Assembly (NCBI GenBank): GCA_037179335.1
Contig: JAKZHN010000028.1
Span: forward strand, 186,001-250,000
DNA length: 64,000 nt
DNA from: Cyclaneusma minus
Lineage: Eukaryota > Ascomycota > Leotiomycetes > Marthamycetales > Marthamycetaceae
Direction: 5' to 3'
A model generated the notes under the pieces. That model was not told the DNA's origin, ran no database searches, and saw only the letters and a program-made list of their open reading frames with translations. Both the position numbers and the translations under genes were made by a program. Numbering within the stretch: the stretch's first letter is position 1; each line of letters begins with the position of its first letter. Below, piece after piece: positions 1-10,964 of the stretch.

Positions 1-3000
1 ATGCGAGTAACGAGAGGTGTGGACTTGAAGACCTGCTGGTACAATTGCGAAACTGGACGCTCCAGGAACGTGGAAATTTTCAAGAGATCTCTGGTCAAGA
101 GAAGGTTTGCCTTGACATAAATCGTCCAGAGATCGACCGTTTGCGAGTCAACGGTTGAGTCTGTGGTAGAAAAACCGTCAACAAAAGCCCGCAGTATTGG
201 CTGGAAGATGAGTGTGTCCGTGGTGGAGAGGAAACTATCCACAAGGAGCACCGCTGATGCATCGAGGGGTTCAGTGAGTTTGGCATGTGTCTTTTCGTCC
301 TGCTTCGACAGCGAGAAGGCGTCTTTCTTGAAGGGCGACAAACTGTTCTGCGTCGTCGGCAGCGGTGACGAATCATCCACGCCGTATGTGTAACGAAGGA
401 CATCGCGAAAGATGTCTGCAATGCGCCGGTGTAGCAGCAGGCGCTGTTCAGGCTTGGCGTATTTCCAGTTGCATCCGCTTTGGAAAACGTCGATGAAGGT
501 GCGGGTAAAAGATAGGAGTACCTTGGAAAGGATCTCCGGGGGCACACCAGTTGCCAGGTTCTCGGTGCTTCCCCGCCGCACTAGGGCTTTAGAGCCAGCC
601 CGTCTCAGTGCCGCATGCTTCACGCAGTCTTCAACCAGTGCTTCAAAAAGTTCAGTACAGGACAACAGGAATCTGTAGTCACCCAGAACCATTTCAAGGC
701 TCCCAACAATGGCTGCTAATCGGCCTCCACGGCCATCGATGTTGAGTAAACCGCTCCTTCCTAGCAAGGGCCACACTCGGCCTGGCATGACTGGAATCAA
801 GGCCTTGATGAAGCTGGTGCATGCTAATAGAACGTCCAGACTGTCTTCGGACTGAGTCCGTGATGACCGGCTTTCTAATTCTTCGCCGAAAATATCAAAT
901 ACGACGGAGATGATGTCGCCCCGAGTGCGTCCCAGAGCGTCACTGGCCTCCCCAAGGATCCTCTGGCTAAGCTCCTGTGCCTCGACATCAGAGCTTGCAA
1001 TTCTGGTAGAAGTCGACAACAAAGTTGCAAACAGAGAAATGACCTCCGCTTGCGAATCCCGATCTAGTGGACCACCAGTTGTAGCGTCCAGATACTCTCC
1101 GGTTGTCGTAGCAGTATCCAGGAGCCTGCCAAAGTAAGCCAAACCTGAGTACTGGTAGAACCAAACCACGACCTTGGGTCCGTCATCAGACACTACGCGC
1201 CCAAAAGTACCAGCAGGTATGATGAATCCATCAGAGGCTTCTGGGTCTTCATTTGCTTGCTTGTATTGAAGACGCAAGTTATTGCGAGGTTCAAAAAGGC
1301 TTATGGGTTCGGTCAATTGGATGGTGTTGGTATTCTCCTCTTCATGTGTAACCTCGTAACCTCTGAAATCGTTAGGCAATTCGTGTGTGAAGGATGGCAT
1401 CACTCCCAGCAGGCGGGCCGCGGGAGTACTGTCGTCCTCCAACTTGTCTTGACATGATGCCACATTCCTCATTAGTTTCAGAAAAGGCAGACTCTCATAA
1501 GGATAGCGAGCCATCGCCGGGCGCAGGAAGGCATCCGCCAAGGTCTGGTCGGAGAGAAACTCATCGATTGGGTTGGGAACATCGCCACGGGCTTGTATGG
1601 CAGATGGATAGTCCAATATCGTGAGTAGTGCCTGGACAACTTCAGGGATGTAATCGATGAAAACAGTGCAAGAACGGATGAGACTGAGGAGTACCATCCG
1701 CACCGCCCATTCCATTGGCCGAGGCCTCTGTGAACTTGGGCTGGCACTGAAATTCTGAACGAGTGCAGTCACAACATCGAATACGTGAAGCTGATTGACG
1801 ACCGTTCCGGCCAGGTATTCGATAGGGTCTCCATCCATGGGGGTTTTCATGACCCTTTCCATGACTTGCTCAAAATAGCCTGTCTCAAGCGAGCCATCGC
1901 TGCTGACCGAAGAGCGGCGACCACTAGACCTGCCTGCCATAGCCAGTGCATCTGCCGGACCTGGAGAGGCCGACCCTTCGAATCCTTCTGCTGCTTTCTG
2001 AGACTGCCTCAGTTCGCGCGTTTCCTTCTGATTCACAGATACGGTCCTCATGCTTTGCAGTAAGATGACCCATGCAAAAATTGCTGGGGCAGCTGTTGCC
2101 AGCATGTCCGAAGCAGCAGCGATGAAGATATCTTGAAGTTCTCCTATGGCTTCCAGGTCCATTATGTAAGGAGATTCATCAGAGGGTTCATCATTGTCCG
2201 CGCCTTTCTCAAGCGTGACAAGGTACTGAAGTGATTCTGAAAGCCTCATGATTGAGAGCGATGTGATGGAGACAAGCCCTTGCAGAGGTGCCACTAAGGC
2301 TTGTAGGGCAGGATGGTCTGGTTGGAAGCCGTCGAAGAACCCGAAAGATGCAACGAACTTGAACCAAGCAAGGACAACCTGGGGAGAGGCGATGCTCGGG
2401 CGAGTTGACTGAATAACGAAGATGAACTCAATAATATGAATGGCTTCTGTGATTTGACTAGTCGCAAAGCCAAGTTCTATCTCGTCCGCGCTGTCGGAAT
2501 CCTTGAACCACCCACATCCCCGATTGAGACTCTCAAAATTCGCCCGAGCGGCGTCGATACAGGACAATATGTATGTATCAAGATCTGTCCCTTGATCTGC
2601 GAGCCCTATTCTTTCTGCTAGCCCTGTTCGAAAGTCTTGCATCCATGAGCCGCTTCCAGCTTCCTCCATGTATGGCTCATTATTCGCGTCCACGGCTTCG
2701 TCGAGCTCCTCGGTGACAGCAATTAAGGCGCATTTCAGAGCATAGGTGCGTTCCGATAGGTAGACGGTAAGAGCACGCAGGCGTCGATGTTCTTCGGAAT
2801 CGATCAGATCCCCGGTATCGGTTGAAACGACACCAGCAGATGCGCATTGCCGGGCTAGTTGCGAGGTTTCTGTGTTGAGACCTCCGGATACCTCGTGGAT
2901 AGACGCAATCTCGTCCTTGGAAAACTCTGCCAGGAGCTGAACAGAAGGCCTTTCCTGGCACTCCAGGATCACAATCCTCAGGGCCGAGACCTCATCGATG

Positions 3001-3394
3001 CCGGTCTCTTTGCTCAGCCACAGGGCGTCTGCTTTGATCTGGTCCAGCTTGTATTCGCATTGGTCCGCAGGGGGCGCGTTGATCGCCGCTGTCCTCGTCC
3101 CAAAGGCGGTTTTGCTCGCAGCGTCGGGTTTGGAGAAGATTTCGAAAGGTTTCGAGAGTAGGTCGAGCACCACGGCATCGCGCCAAAAAGCTCGTAAAGG
3201 TCCATCGTCGCGTTGGTACTCATGGCTGGCAGCTAGTGCAGTGAAGGCGGATTTCCAGGAACTGATCACTTTATTAGCATTGCACGCACCAGGCGGTTTG
3301 CAGACGGGAACGCAGCTCACACGAGGCGTTGCTCTCCACTGCTCAAGCATTTGTCCAGCGATGGAAAGTAAACGGAATCCGGAATGGGCGCCAT
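1..3394 (-). CDS. NUP188: Nucleoporin NUP188, N-terminal ~1111 residues (gene continues past the left edge)
   Basis: Large scaffold nucleoporin of the inner ring of the nuclear pore. Exon 1 is 3394..3321, starting MAPIPDSVYFPSLDKCL. A 59-bp intron (3320..3262, GTGAGC..CAG with branch TGCTAAT) follows, and the frame is then open with no stop to base 1. Recognition rests on family-like stretches: LWLSKETGIDEVSALRIVI near residue 105, and the SH3-like insert around residues 703-740 with IPAGTFGRVVSDD followed by VVVWFYQYSGLAYFGRLL, which I recall from fungal Nup188 proteins. The rest is helical and low in recognisable motifs, as expected for an alpha-solenoid. Family members are ~1800-2000 residues, so the C-terminal part is missing here. 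It is transcribed away from trpC across a 456-bp shared upstream region. Start choice is supported by the clean phase join (24 codons + 2) into WKSAFTAL. Confidence 0.88.
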
Positions 3395-3773
3395 GGCTGC
3401 TTCGCTCAGCAAGCAGCAGTCGTGGTTGACGCCAGCCTTGCTCTGAGCTGTAGAAGCTCTTGAGGGGGAGAGTGGAGAAGTCTGGCACGAGCTGCGAGAA
3501 TGAGGCTCAAACTACTGGAGCTCTTTGGGGGACTGGATGTTGACGCGCAGCTGTGGCAGCTTAAGGTTGCGCTAGTCCATACTCTAAATTTCGTGATGCG
3601 CCGCTAATCCCACACCCCCATCCTTTCGCGCATCCCGCCATCGGACCCCATCTTTGACAGCTCGATTGATATTGTTCGACGCCCTCCGTCTAAGCCGCCT
3701 CCCCTCTTTCAACAGACCAGGCTGCCCTCTGCTATGAAAACCCGAGCACTCGTAAACCATCGCCCCTGATACT

Positions 3774-3803
3774 CCAAGATCCCCCAAGATCCCCCAAGAT
3801 CCC
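3774..3803. repeat. Three direct copies of CCAAGATCCC upstream of trpC
   Basis: Three perfect, adjacent copies of the 10-mer CCAAGATCCC lie 48-77 bp before the trpC start codon, in the intergenic region shared with NUP188. They may sit in the 5' leader or promoter. I see no TGACTCA-type general amino acid control site in 3395-3850, so a regulatory role is only a possibility. Confidence 0.7.
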
Positions 3804-3850
3804 GCGCATTTTCTGCACTGCTTCCTGGAGACTGAGAGTCATAAATCGCA

Positions 3851-6241
3851 ATGACTACCGCCGACCTGATTGATCACTCCCCCCAGCATCCCTCGCCAGC
3901 CGCCCCAATTCCGACCGCTTCAAACGTCATCTTAATTGACAACTATGACTCCTTCACCTGGAACGTCTTTCAGTACCTCGTCCTCGAGGGCGCAAGAGTC
4001 AAGGTCTACCGTAACGACAAGATTACCCTAGAAGCACTCATTGCAGAGCGTCCAACCCAACTGGTCATTAGTCCCGGCCCCGGTCACCCATTGACCGACT
4101 CTGGTGTCAGCCGCGATGCCATAAAGCATTTTGCTGGAAAGATACCCGTACTGGGCGTATGCATGGGAGAGTGAGTTGCTATCGTTTTTGCTGCCATTTT
4201 CGGCGTTGACTTGCTGCCTAGACAATGTATATACGCGGTATATGGAGGCACCGTCAGCTCTGCCGGAGAGATTCTACACGGGAAAACCTCACCGCTGGGT
4301 CACGATGGTAAAGGGGTTTACGCCGGCCTTCCACAAGACCTGCCGGTTACACGATATCACTCTCTGGCCGGCACCCATCCGACACTCCCGGAATGTCTGG
4401 AAATTTCTTCCTGGATCTCGACCGGTATTGATGGAGGCAAGGGTGTCATCATGGGGGTTCGCCACAAAGAATATGTGGTCGAAGGAGTCCAGTTCCACCC
4501 TGAAAGCATCTTGACAGCGGAAGGACGAGTAATGCTGAAGAACTTCCTACACATGCAAGGCGGGACCTGGGAGGAGAACGCGCGCTTGCAAAAAGACGCC
4601 GATTCAAAGGCAGTAAAGGAAGCCGCACAATCTCCCGCAAATTCTGCCCCCGCCGCCAACGGGGGCAAGAAGGAAAATATATTGGAAAAGATTTTTGCAC
4701 ACCGCAAGACTGCTGTTGAGGCGCAGAAAGAGATACCGTCCCAAAGACCCAGCGATCTTCAAGCCTCCTTGGATCTCAATCTTGCGCCTCCTCAGATCTC
4801 CTTTCCTGACCGACTACGCACTTCACCGTTTCCCCTGTCTCTTATGGCTGAAATTAAGCGCGCATCACCGTCGAAGGGTATAATTTCCCTGTCAACATGC
4901 GCTGCTGCCCAGGCAAGAACCTACGCTCTGGCTGGAGCGAGCGTAATCTCAGTCCTTACAGAGCCCGAGTGGTTCAAAGGCAGTATTGACGATTTGAGAT
5001 ATGTTCGCCGAGCTCTCGAGGGAATGCCTAACCGACCAGCTGTGCTACGTAAGGAGTTCATCTTCGACGAGTACCAAATACTGGAAGCCCGCCTTGCAGG
5101 AGCGGATACTGTCCTTCTGATTGTCAAGATGCTCGATGAAGCTACTTTGACTCGACTATACCGATACTCCCAGTCTTTGGGAATGGAACCTCTTGTCGAA
5201 GTCAATAACACCGAAGAAATGGAGATTGCGGTGAAGCTTGGCGCGCAAGTGATCGGCGTCAACAACCGCAATTTGATCAGCTTCGAAGTCGATCTCGATA
5301 CCACAAGTCGGCTACTTGACCAGGTTCCCAAAGACACAGTCGTGTGTGCTCTGAGTGGTATCTCGGGTCCTGCAGACGTCCAAGCCTATCTGAAAAACGG
5401 TGTTGGAGCTGTCCTCGTAGGAGAGGCTCTGATGCGAGCCAAGGACACTGCCAAATTTATTCGCGAATTATTGGGCGGTGCGTCTCCTTCCGCAATAGTG
5501 ACTCCAGATGAGCAGCCTCTCCTCGTCAAGATTTGCGGCACCAGAACCGCTGAGGTAGCCTCAGCTGCCATTTCCGCCGGCGCCGACCTCATTGGCATGA
5601 TCATGGTTCCTGGCAGTAAACGATGCGTAACGCACGAAAACGCACTCGCCATCTCGAAGGTCATTCATGAGTCTCCTCGCCGCCCAGCATCCACCCACTC
5701 CCACACTCCACAAAACGCGAATCTCGCCTCCGACTTCTTCGCCAACGTGCGGTCCAAGATATCGGGCAACCGGCCTTTGTTAGTAGGCGTTTTCCAGAAC
5801 CAGCCTCTCGACGAAGTATTGGAAAAGCAGAAACTCTACGAGCTAGATATCGTGCAATTACACGGCGACGAGCCCCTAGAATGGCCTTCACTGATTCCCG
5901 TCCCCGTGATCCGCAGCTACAAGCCTGGTCAGCCAAATCTTGGTCTCAGAGGATACCACACTATTCCTTTGCTGGATTCTGGGAGCGGCGGCACGGGAGA
6001 GAAGCTCTATATGAGCGAGGTCAAGATCGCGCTGCATGAGGATGATGAATTGCGCGTGTTGTTGGCGGGAGGACTGAATCCTGAGAATGTGGTGGAAGTG
6101 GTGAAGAGCGCGGGAGATGTAGGGAAGCGGATTGTGGGGGTTGATGTTAGTAGTGGGGTCGAGGTAGATGGGAAGCAGGATGTGGAGAGGGTGAAGGCGT
6201 TTGTGAATGCGGCAAAAAGTATACGGGGTCCTGCGAGTTAG
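3851..6241 (+). CDS. trpC: Trifunctional tryptophan biosynthesis protein TrpC (anthranilate synthase glutamine amidotransferase / IGP synthase / PRA isomerase)
   Basis: CDS join(3851..4170, 4222..6241), 779 aa, with one 51-bp intron splitting the GVCMGE/QCIYAVYGG sequence. Three domains are in the usual fungal order. The class I glutamine amidotransferase (about 1-225) has the nucleophile Cys in GVCMGEQC and the His-Glu pair in QFHPES. Indole-3-glycerol-phosphate synthase (about 245-510) has LMAEIKRASPSKG, VLRKEFIFDEYQ, GVNNRNL and LSGISGPADV. Phosphoribosylanthranilate isomerase (about 538-779) has VKICGTRTAEVA, VQLHGDE, LLAGGLNPENV and VGVDVSSGVE. The amidotransferase supplies ammonia to anthranilate synthase component I, encoded elsewhere. 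The other two domains catalyse the successive isomerase and cyclase steps to indole-glycerol phosphate in the cytosol. Length matches the fungal family (about 760-780 aa) and all visible catalytic motifs are intact. Confidence 0.97.
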
Positions 6242-6778
6242 GAGCTACCTTTCTGATCGATGAGATACCGCCTTGATTTCCTGGGATTAGACTTCATCGT
6301 ATTCCTATAGTTGCGGAAAATAATCAACTTTCGGTTTCCCTGCTGCCTACATTATCATTCCGGACAACAGGATGAGCTACCAGCGCTGAAAAGATGATAC
6401 ACAGTAACATGCGAAGAGTCTGCATGCCGCGGCCCCACCTGAGATCAACGGGTGGTTTGCAGCCGAGCCACGAGTGTTCGACATCGTTATTGCTGAACCC
6501 TCTCCAGCCGAACGAAAGCGGTCTCATTAGTACGATGATGAAACATTACATCCAGCCCTCCGACTGGCCTGTCGAACATAGTGGTTCGAAACTTCGGCTC
6601 ACTCTTTTCCTGACTTTTTCCCCTTTTCCCCCTTTCCCCCGCCCTTTTTTGAACCGATTTCGAGCTTCATCTTTTCATTTGGAGGCTCACCAGACTTGTC
6701 TGATCAGTTCGTCTAAACCGCGGATGTCAAGCTGTCGATGACTCAGAGTGATGTCTTGATAAGATTTGGGCTGTATCT
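6242..6778. other. Intergenic, no gene seen
   Basis: This is trpC 3' flanking sequence. It contains a C/T-rich run near 6606-6650. No open frame here looks coding on either strand. Confidence 0.5.
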
Positions 6779-7008
6779 AATCATTCAGGGTGGTCATAAT
6801 CACTTGGAACAATCCTGATGGCCTGATCACTTGGAAGATCCCCAATCACTTGGAACTTTCCCGATTACTTTGGAGACTTTGAATCATTCTGAATACCCCT
6901 GATCATTGGGAATTTTCCCGATCACGACGGGTACTCGTAGTCACTCTGGATATCCCCAATGAAATTGGATATCCAGAATCACCTGTGACCTGGGATACCC
7001 TGAGTGAT
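6779..7008. repeat. 19-bp degenerate minisatellite, block 1
   Basis: Roughly ten diverged head-to-tail units of 19 bp, for example GATCACTTGGAAGATCCCC, AATCACTTGGAACTTTCCC and GATCATTGGGAATTTTCCC. The phase of 19 holds through most of the block. The units are older or more diverged than block 2 but share the same (A/G)ATCACTTGGAA..TCCC outline. No gene is seen between this block and block 2 (7009-7480). Confidence 0.75.
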
Positions 7009-7480
7009 CGAGTCGCCTGCGACCTGCCACCCGTATACCCCCTTTCTTAGTCCCCCTGTAGCTACAGGCAGTCGCCGTCGTATTCTGAGTTCATGGTCAT
7101 TCAGCTCGTGTGTGCCGTCCCGCGTTAAGTGACCCCTAACATCCGCGAAACTCACGAGCCTCACGGAGAGCAAACACTAAGTTCTGACAGGTATATATGA
7201 AGCTGAAGGTGCCACCCTTGCTTCACATTCTTTCTTATCCATCCCAACTTCATACAGCCCTGAGAGCCTGGAGGTTGAGCTTTGTATATCAAGGGGTCTG
7301 CCCAACCGTCTAACTCCTCCAGCTAACCTTGATTAGACATAACTTGTTTTGACCTCTTTAATTAGAAATTTCAGGGCTCCAGTCAAGAGGCATAGCAGCA
7401 TCTTGTCCGTCGGTTAGCAGGCATCTCTCACGCCCGCCCCCTTTGCTCCTCGGTCTTCGTTTCCCCTCTCAAGTCACCCC

Positions 7481-8108
7481 AATTCCAAGTATTTCGGGAT
7501 ATTCTCCTGATCACTTGGGGTGTTCCAGTTACTTTCGATTCTCCCAGTTCCTTGGGATGTTCTTAGTTCCTAAGAGTATTCTCAGTTCCTTGGGGTACTC
7601 CCAGTTCCTTGGAAAGTTCTTAGTTCCTAGGAGTGTTCCCAATTCTTTAGGATGCTCACAGTTCCTTGGGGTATTCACAGTTCCTTGGAATGTTCTTACT
7701 CCCTAGGGGCGTTCCCACTTCCGAGGGATTTTCTCAGTTCCTGGGATGTTCCCAATTCCTAGGAACCTTTTCGGTTCCTGGGGGCGTTCCCAGTTCCTTG
7801 GAATGTTCTCAGGTCCTGGGAGTGTTCCCCGTTCCTTGGGGTTTTCCCAGTTCTTTAGCATGCTCCCAGTTCCTTGGGATCTTACCAGTTTCTGGAAATG
7901 CTCCAGTCTCTTGGAATATTCTCAGTTACTTGGGATATTCTCAATTACTCTAGATATTCTCAATTACTTTGGGTATTCCCGATTACTCCAGATATTCCCA
8001 ATTCTTTGGAATATTCCCAGCCCCAATCCATTGGGAAATTCTCAATTACTTTAAATATTCCCAATTACTTTAGATATTCCCAATTACCTCAGATATTCCT
8101 GGTTTTAC
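7481..8108. repeat. 19-bp degenerate minisatellite, block 2 (about 33 units)
   Basis: A long head-to-tail array with a consensus near AGTTCCTTGGRATRTTCYC. Examples are AGTTCCTTGGGATGTTCTT, AGTTCCTTGGGGTATTCAC and AGTTACTTGGGATATTCTC. The 3' third drifts towards AATTACTTTAGATATTCCC. Period 19 holds apart from a few 18- and 20-bp units and one 25-bp unit near 8020-8044. 19 bp is not a multiple of three, so the long open frames across it are period artefacts and not proteins. Many units contain TTCC-2 nt-GGAA dyads. Confidence 0.9.
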
Positions 8109-8334
8109 TTTGAAAATTCACACAAGGAACCCGCTAGAGCGTAGATCTGAACTTCAGAGGCCGGAAAGGGTCATCTTAAGCGCGCTCGCTTATCACGTGC
8201 CCCCGTGCCGTAACGCGTTAAGGGGCAGCCGCAGCCTCGCGTCGCTTAAAGACGATGCCATCGACAGCGGGCGGCACTTCTTCTCCTCTTCCCAACAACA
8301 CCACCCTCCCAACCTCACCACCCCGGCCGCCACA

Positions 8335-9490
8335 ATGCCTTGTCTCAAAAGGCGTCCGAACTTCCCCTCCTCGCGGGAGTCTTCTGTCCCTCCTGCCCCC
8401 CCTCCTCCTTCTGCTCCTTCTGCCCCTCCTGCACTTGAATCTCCTCTGGCTCCGACTCCAGCTCAGGCTTCTCAAGTCGTGCTCGAGCTGCCCCCCAATG
8501 TTGGCCACTGTCTCAGTACGATCGCAGAGGTGCCCACACCAGCCCCAACCCCGGTCCCCACCCCTCCCCCTGCCGTCTCCAGCAACCGCGCCTCAACCCG
8601 GCTGTCCATCCTAGATGACGAGCTCCGCGGCCTCATCATGATCAACAATCGGGCTGCGGACGCAGCTGAGAGACTGGCAGCCAACGAGCCTGTCAGACGC
8701 TCCGGGCGCTGGTTCACCATTGGTGAAAACACATGTGAGTACCTTCACCCTTCAGTCGTTTGAGTGACCTCTTTGTGGGACGATTGACTGACAAACTTCA
8801 CACTCCAGACGTGATGGAAGACCGCCGCTCGTCTGGAGCAGACACCTCGATCGACAGCATGGTAGATGGTGTCGGCGGTCCCTCTCTTGCGGCCGGCATC
8901 GATGTAGACAGAAGGTCCCCAGGTTTGTTTCTCCCCAGTTGCTCCTCTGCATCCTTTCCAAGTGAATCTGCTGACTGTGGATCCCTGCAGTTCCCGGAAG
9001 CTTTGCGGCTATGCGCGAAGCTGCCGGTATCGGCCGACCTCCCTCCCAACGAGCCATCCCAGATGAAGACGCCATCGACGCTGCCCCGGCCGACTCCATG
9101 AACGCTGTCACGGTCAAGGACTTCGCAGACAATGACCCTCGTCCGACGCGACCCAAGAAGACTCCCGCCGCAGCCCCTCCTGCAGTCTCCACTCAGACCT
9201 TCGCTCCAGGCTCTTTCCGGGGTCATCGCATCGCCCGCAAGCCGCTCCCGAAGAATTCCAAGGCCGGAGCAGCTTCACCTTGTGCAGCTTCGCCACCCCG
9301 ATACCCGGACAGAGTCTCATCGCTGACTCCTGGCACCCGTGGACGCATTGCCAGTAAGTAGCCCAGTCCTTCAGTCCTTCACTCTTGCATGAAAACCAAC
9401 TAATTCTATATAGATTTCTTCCACAAGTACAAGCCTGCCAGAGTTTCCGGAGGAGTTCGAGAAGGACCTGAAGCCGGCGGCAGCGCCTAA
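8335..9490 (+). CDS. Pro/Ala-rich protein of unknown function, four exons
   Basis: Model join(8335..8734, 8809..8922, 8991..9353, 9414..9490), 317 aa. The introns have GTGAGT..CAG, GTTTGT..CAG and GTAAGT..TAG borders, the last with a CTAAT branch site, and the phase is kept throughout. The start ATG is in good context (GCCACAATG). The N-terminus is low-complexity Pro/Ser/Ala. A short ordered-looking stretch (ILDDELRGLIMINNRAADA) lies near residues 97-115, and the rest is Pro/Lys-rich and probably disordered. An alternative last acceptor after CCTGCCAG, with exon 9442..9629, is also in phase. It gives a 354-aa protein whose tail contains EEFEKDLKPAAAPNL and GSLKDAWNEYGRM, which looks more coding-like than the shorter tail. 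I recognise no domain and assign no function. Confidence 0.55.
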
Positions 9491-9799
9491 CCTCGTCGTT
9501 GTTGCTGCTGGTTTCGATGTGAAGGCGTCTGGTTCGCTGAAGGATGCTTGGAATGAGTACGGAAGGATGGAATATGGGCATACTGGACAGTATGGCGTCT
9601 GCTGGATTCTGCGTTTTGCTGTTTGTTAAAGATACCCAGGGTCATGGCGCATAGGTTGTCACAAATGAAAGGATTGCAGCACAAACAACTGCAGCCAAAG
9701 AATGAAATGCACCGTGACAATTGTGACGACGATAAAGGGATGTCCCTGTTCACTTGATGGATTCCCTATGTACAAACGAATTTCCCCAGCGCCTCCCCT

Positions 9800-10280
9800 T
9801 CAGTTACTCCTAGCACCACCCTTGGCTTCCCTCAGCTCGTCCATCTTCTTCACGCGCTTCTTGAACTCGTCGTACTGGCACTTCTCGTAGCTGTGCCTCT
9901 CGTTCTGTATTCGTAGACATCATGTCAGCATCCGTACATAGCTCTGCGAAGCTACAAGCGTCTTTGGCATTCATGGGCTCGCATTGCGCCGTACCTCGCA
10001 CTTCCAGGGCAAGTAGTATGTTTCGAATCGGCAGCGGTTCAGTGGGAGCAGCAGGCCGGCGCAGTTGTCTCGGAAAGCGAGGGGGATCTTGCCTTCGGCC
10101 ATGGCTTCTCGAGAGGCGGCTGTCACAGGGTCAGCCTGATGTTCCATAGCGCATCCGTATCATTCATCAGAATCGAGACGGCCGAGCTATGTAGCTGCCT
10201 GAGCCCAGCAAATGGGACTTACTGTGAGGGCCGGCATTGCCCAGGCCGACGGCCTCCTTGACGGTCTCGACAACCGTCAT
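9800..10280 (-). CDS. NADH:ubiquinone oxidoreductase (complex I) subunit NDUFB7 / B18
   Basis: CDS complement(join(9800..9904, 9995..10119, 10223..10280)), 95 aa. Accessory subunit on the intermembrane-space side of the complex I membrane arm. The twin CX9C motifs of the CHCH fold are complete: Cys in DNCAGLLLPLNRCRF, and WKCENERHSYEKC. KIPLAFRDNC and KKRVKKMDELREAKGG are typical of the family. The two introns are 90 and 103 bp (GTACGG..CAG and GTAAGT..CAG). There is no cleavable presequence, as expected for a protein imported through the Mia40 disulfide relay. It is convergent with the Pro-rich gene on its left and divergent from the MBP1-like gene on its right, with ~685 bp between their start codons. 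Confidence 0.93.
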
Positions 10281-10964
10281 TCTGGATCAATTGAGCAGGT
10301 TGCACTCAGGATGACGGGTTCTTGTGGTGGGGTTTCGCTGATTGGGAATCGCAGTGAAGTTGTTGGACGTTGATGCTAGGTTGAAGCTAGAGATAGATTG
10401 GGACTAGTGTTCCTGACGATGACATGAACAAGGCGGCCAGACCGGGTACGAATTGCAGTTTCGCTCTCAGAATTTTACTTTGTATTTACTCTTGAAAACA
10501 GAAATCCACAAGAATTACAGCTACTCAATCGTCAAAGCAAGCAAGATGGATTTCGGTCATTGTGACATTTCAGGGAGCAGGCTACAGTTTCCGCATCAGC
10601 CCAGCTTTGGGACTTGAGGCTGAAAGCACGGCCCCGCTGACGCTAAGCGCGCGGACGCTAAGTTTACTCTAATTGATTCGCGTCGACGCGATCTGTCGCG
10701 TCTCCCTTCTTCAAACTTGCGCAAGAGGTCACATACTCTTTTGCGCCTTGCCAAGTTGAGACCTGCGCTTGCCTTGACTGTCACCAAACACCCCGCTATT
10801 CAATCGAGATTTGAACCTCAATCACTGTCGACAGCGAGTGAACACGCGCCCACAAGCTAGGGTAGCCAACCAGCCAGCTGGACCACCGCAGGCACTCACC
10901 GGCTCAGTCCTCAGCACTCATAATTCGAGGAGTGACCGCTACGGCGAGAGCGACGGCCGGAACA

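Noticed and set aside
7481..8108. Heat shock element array as the explanation of the TTC/GAA content of the minisatellite
   Set aside because: Heat shock elements need TTC and GAA separated by two bases. In most units the spacing is four, so they do not match.
6779..8108. CRISPR array
   Set aside because: There are no unique spacers of constant size, the units are contiguous, and the genome is fungal.
7443..8113. Several overlapping plus-strand open frames of about 80-100 codons with repeating Phe/Leu/Pro/Ser patterns
   Set aside because: They are produced by the 19-bp repeat, which gives long stop-free frames in all three phases. There is no start context, no domain and no splice partner.
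8110..8334. Upstream extension of the Pro-rich protein into the minisatellite flank
   Set aside because: The ATG at 8335 has a much better context and the upstream residues look non-coding.
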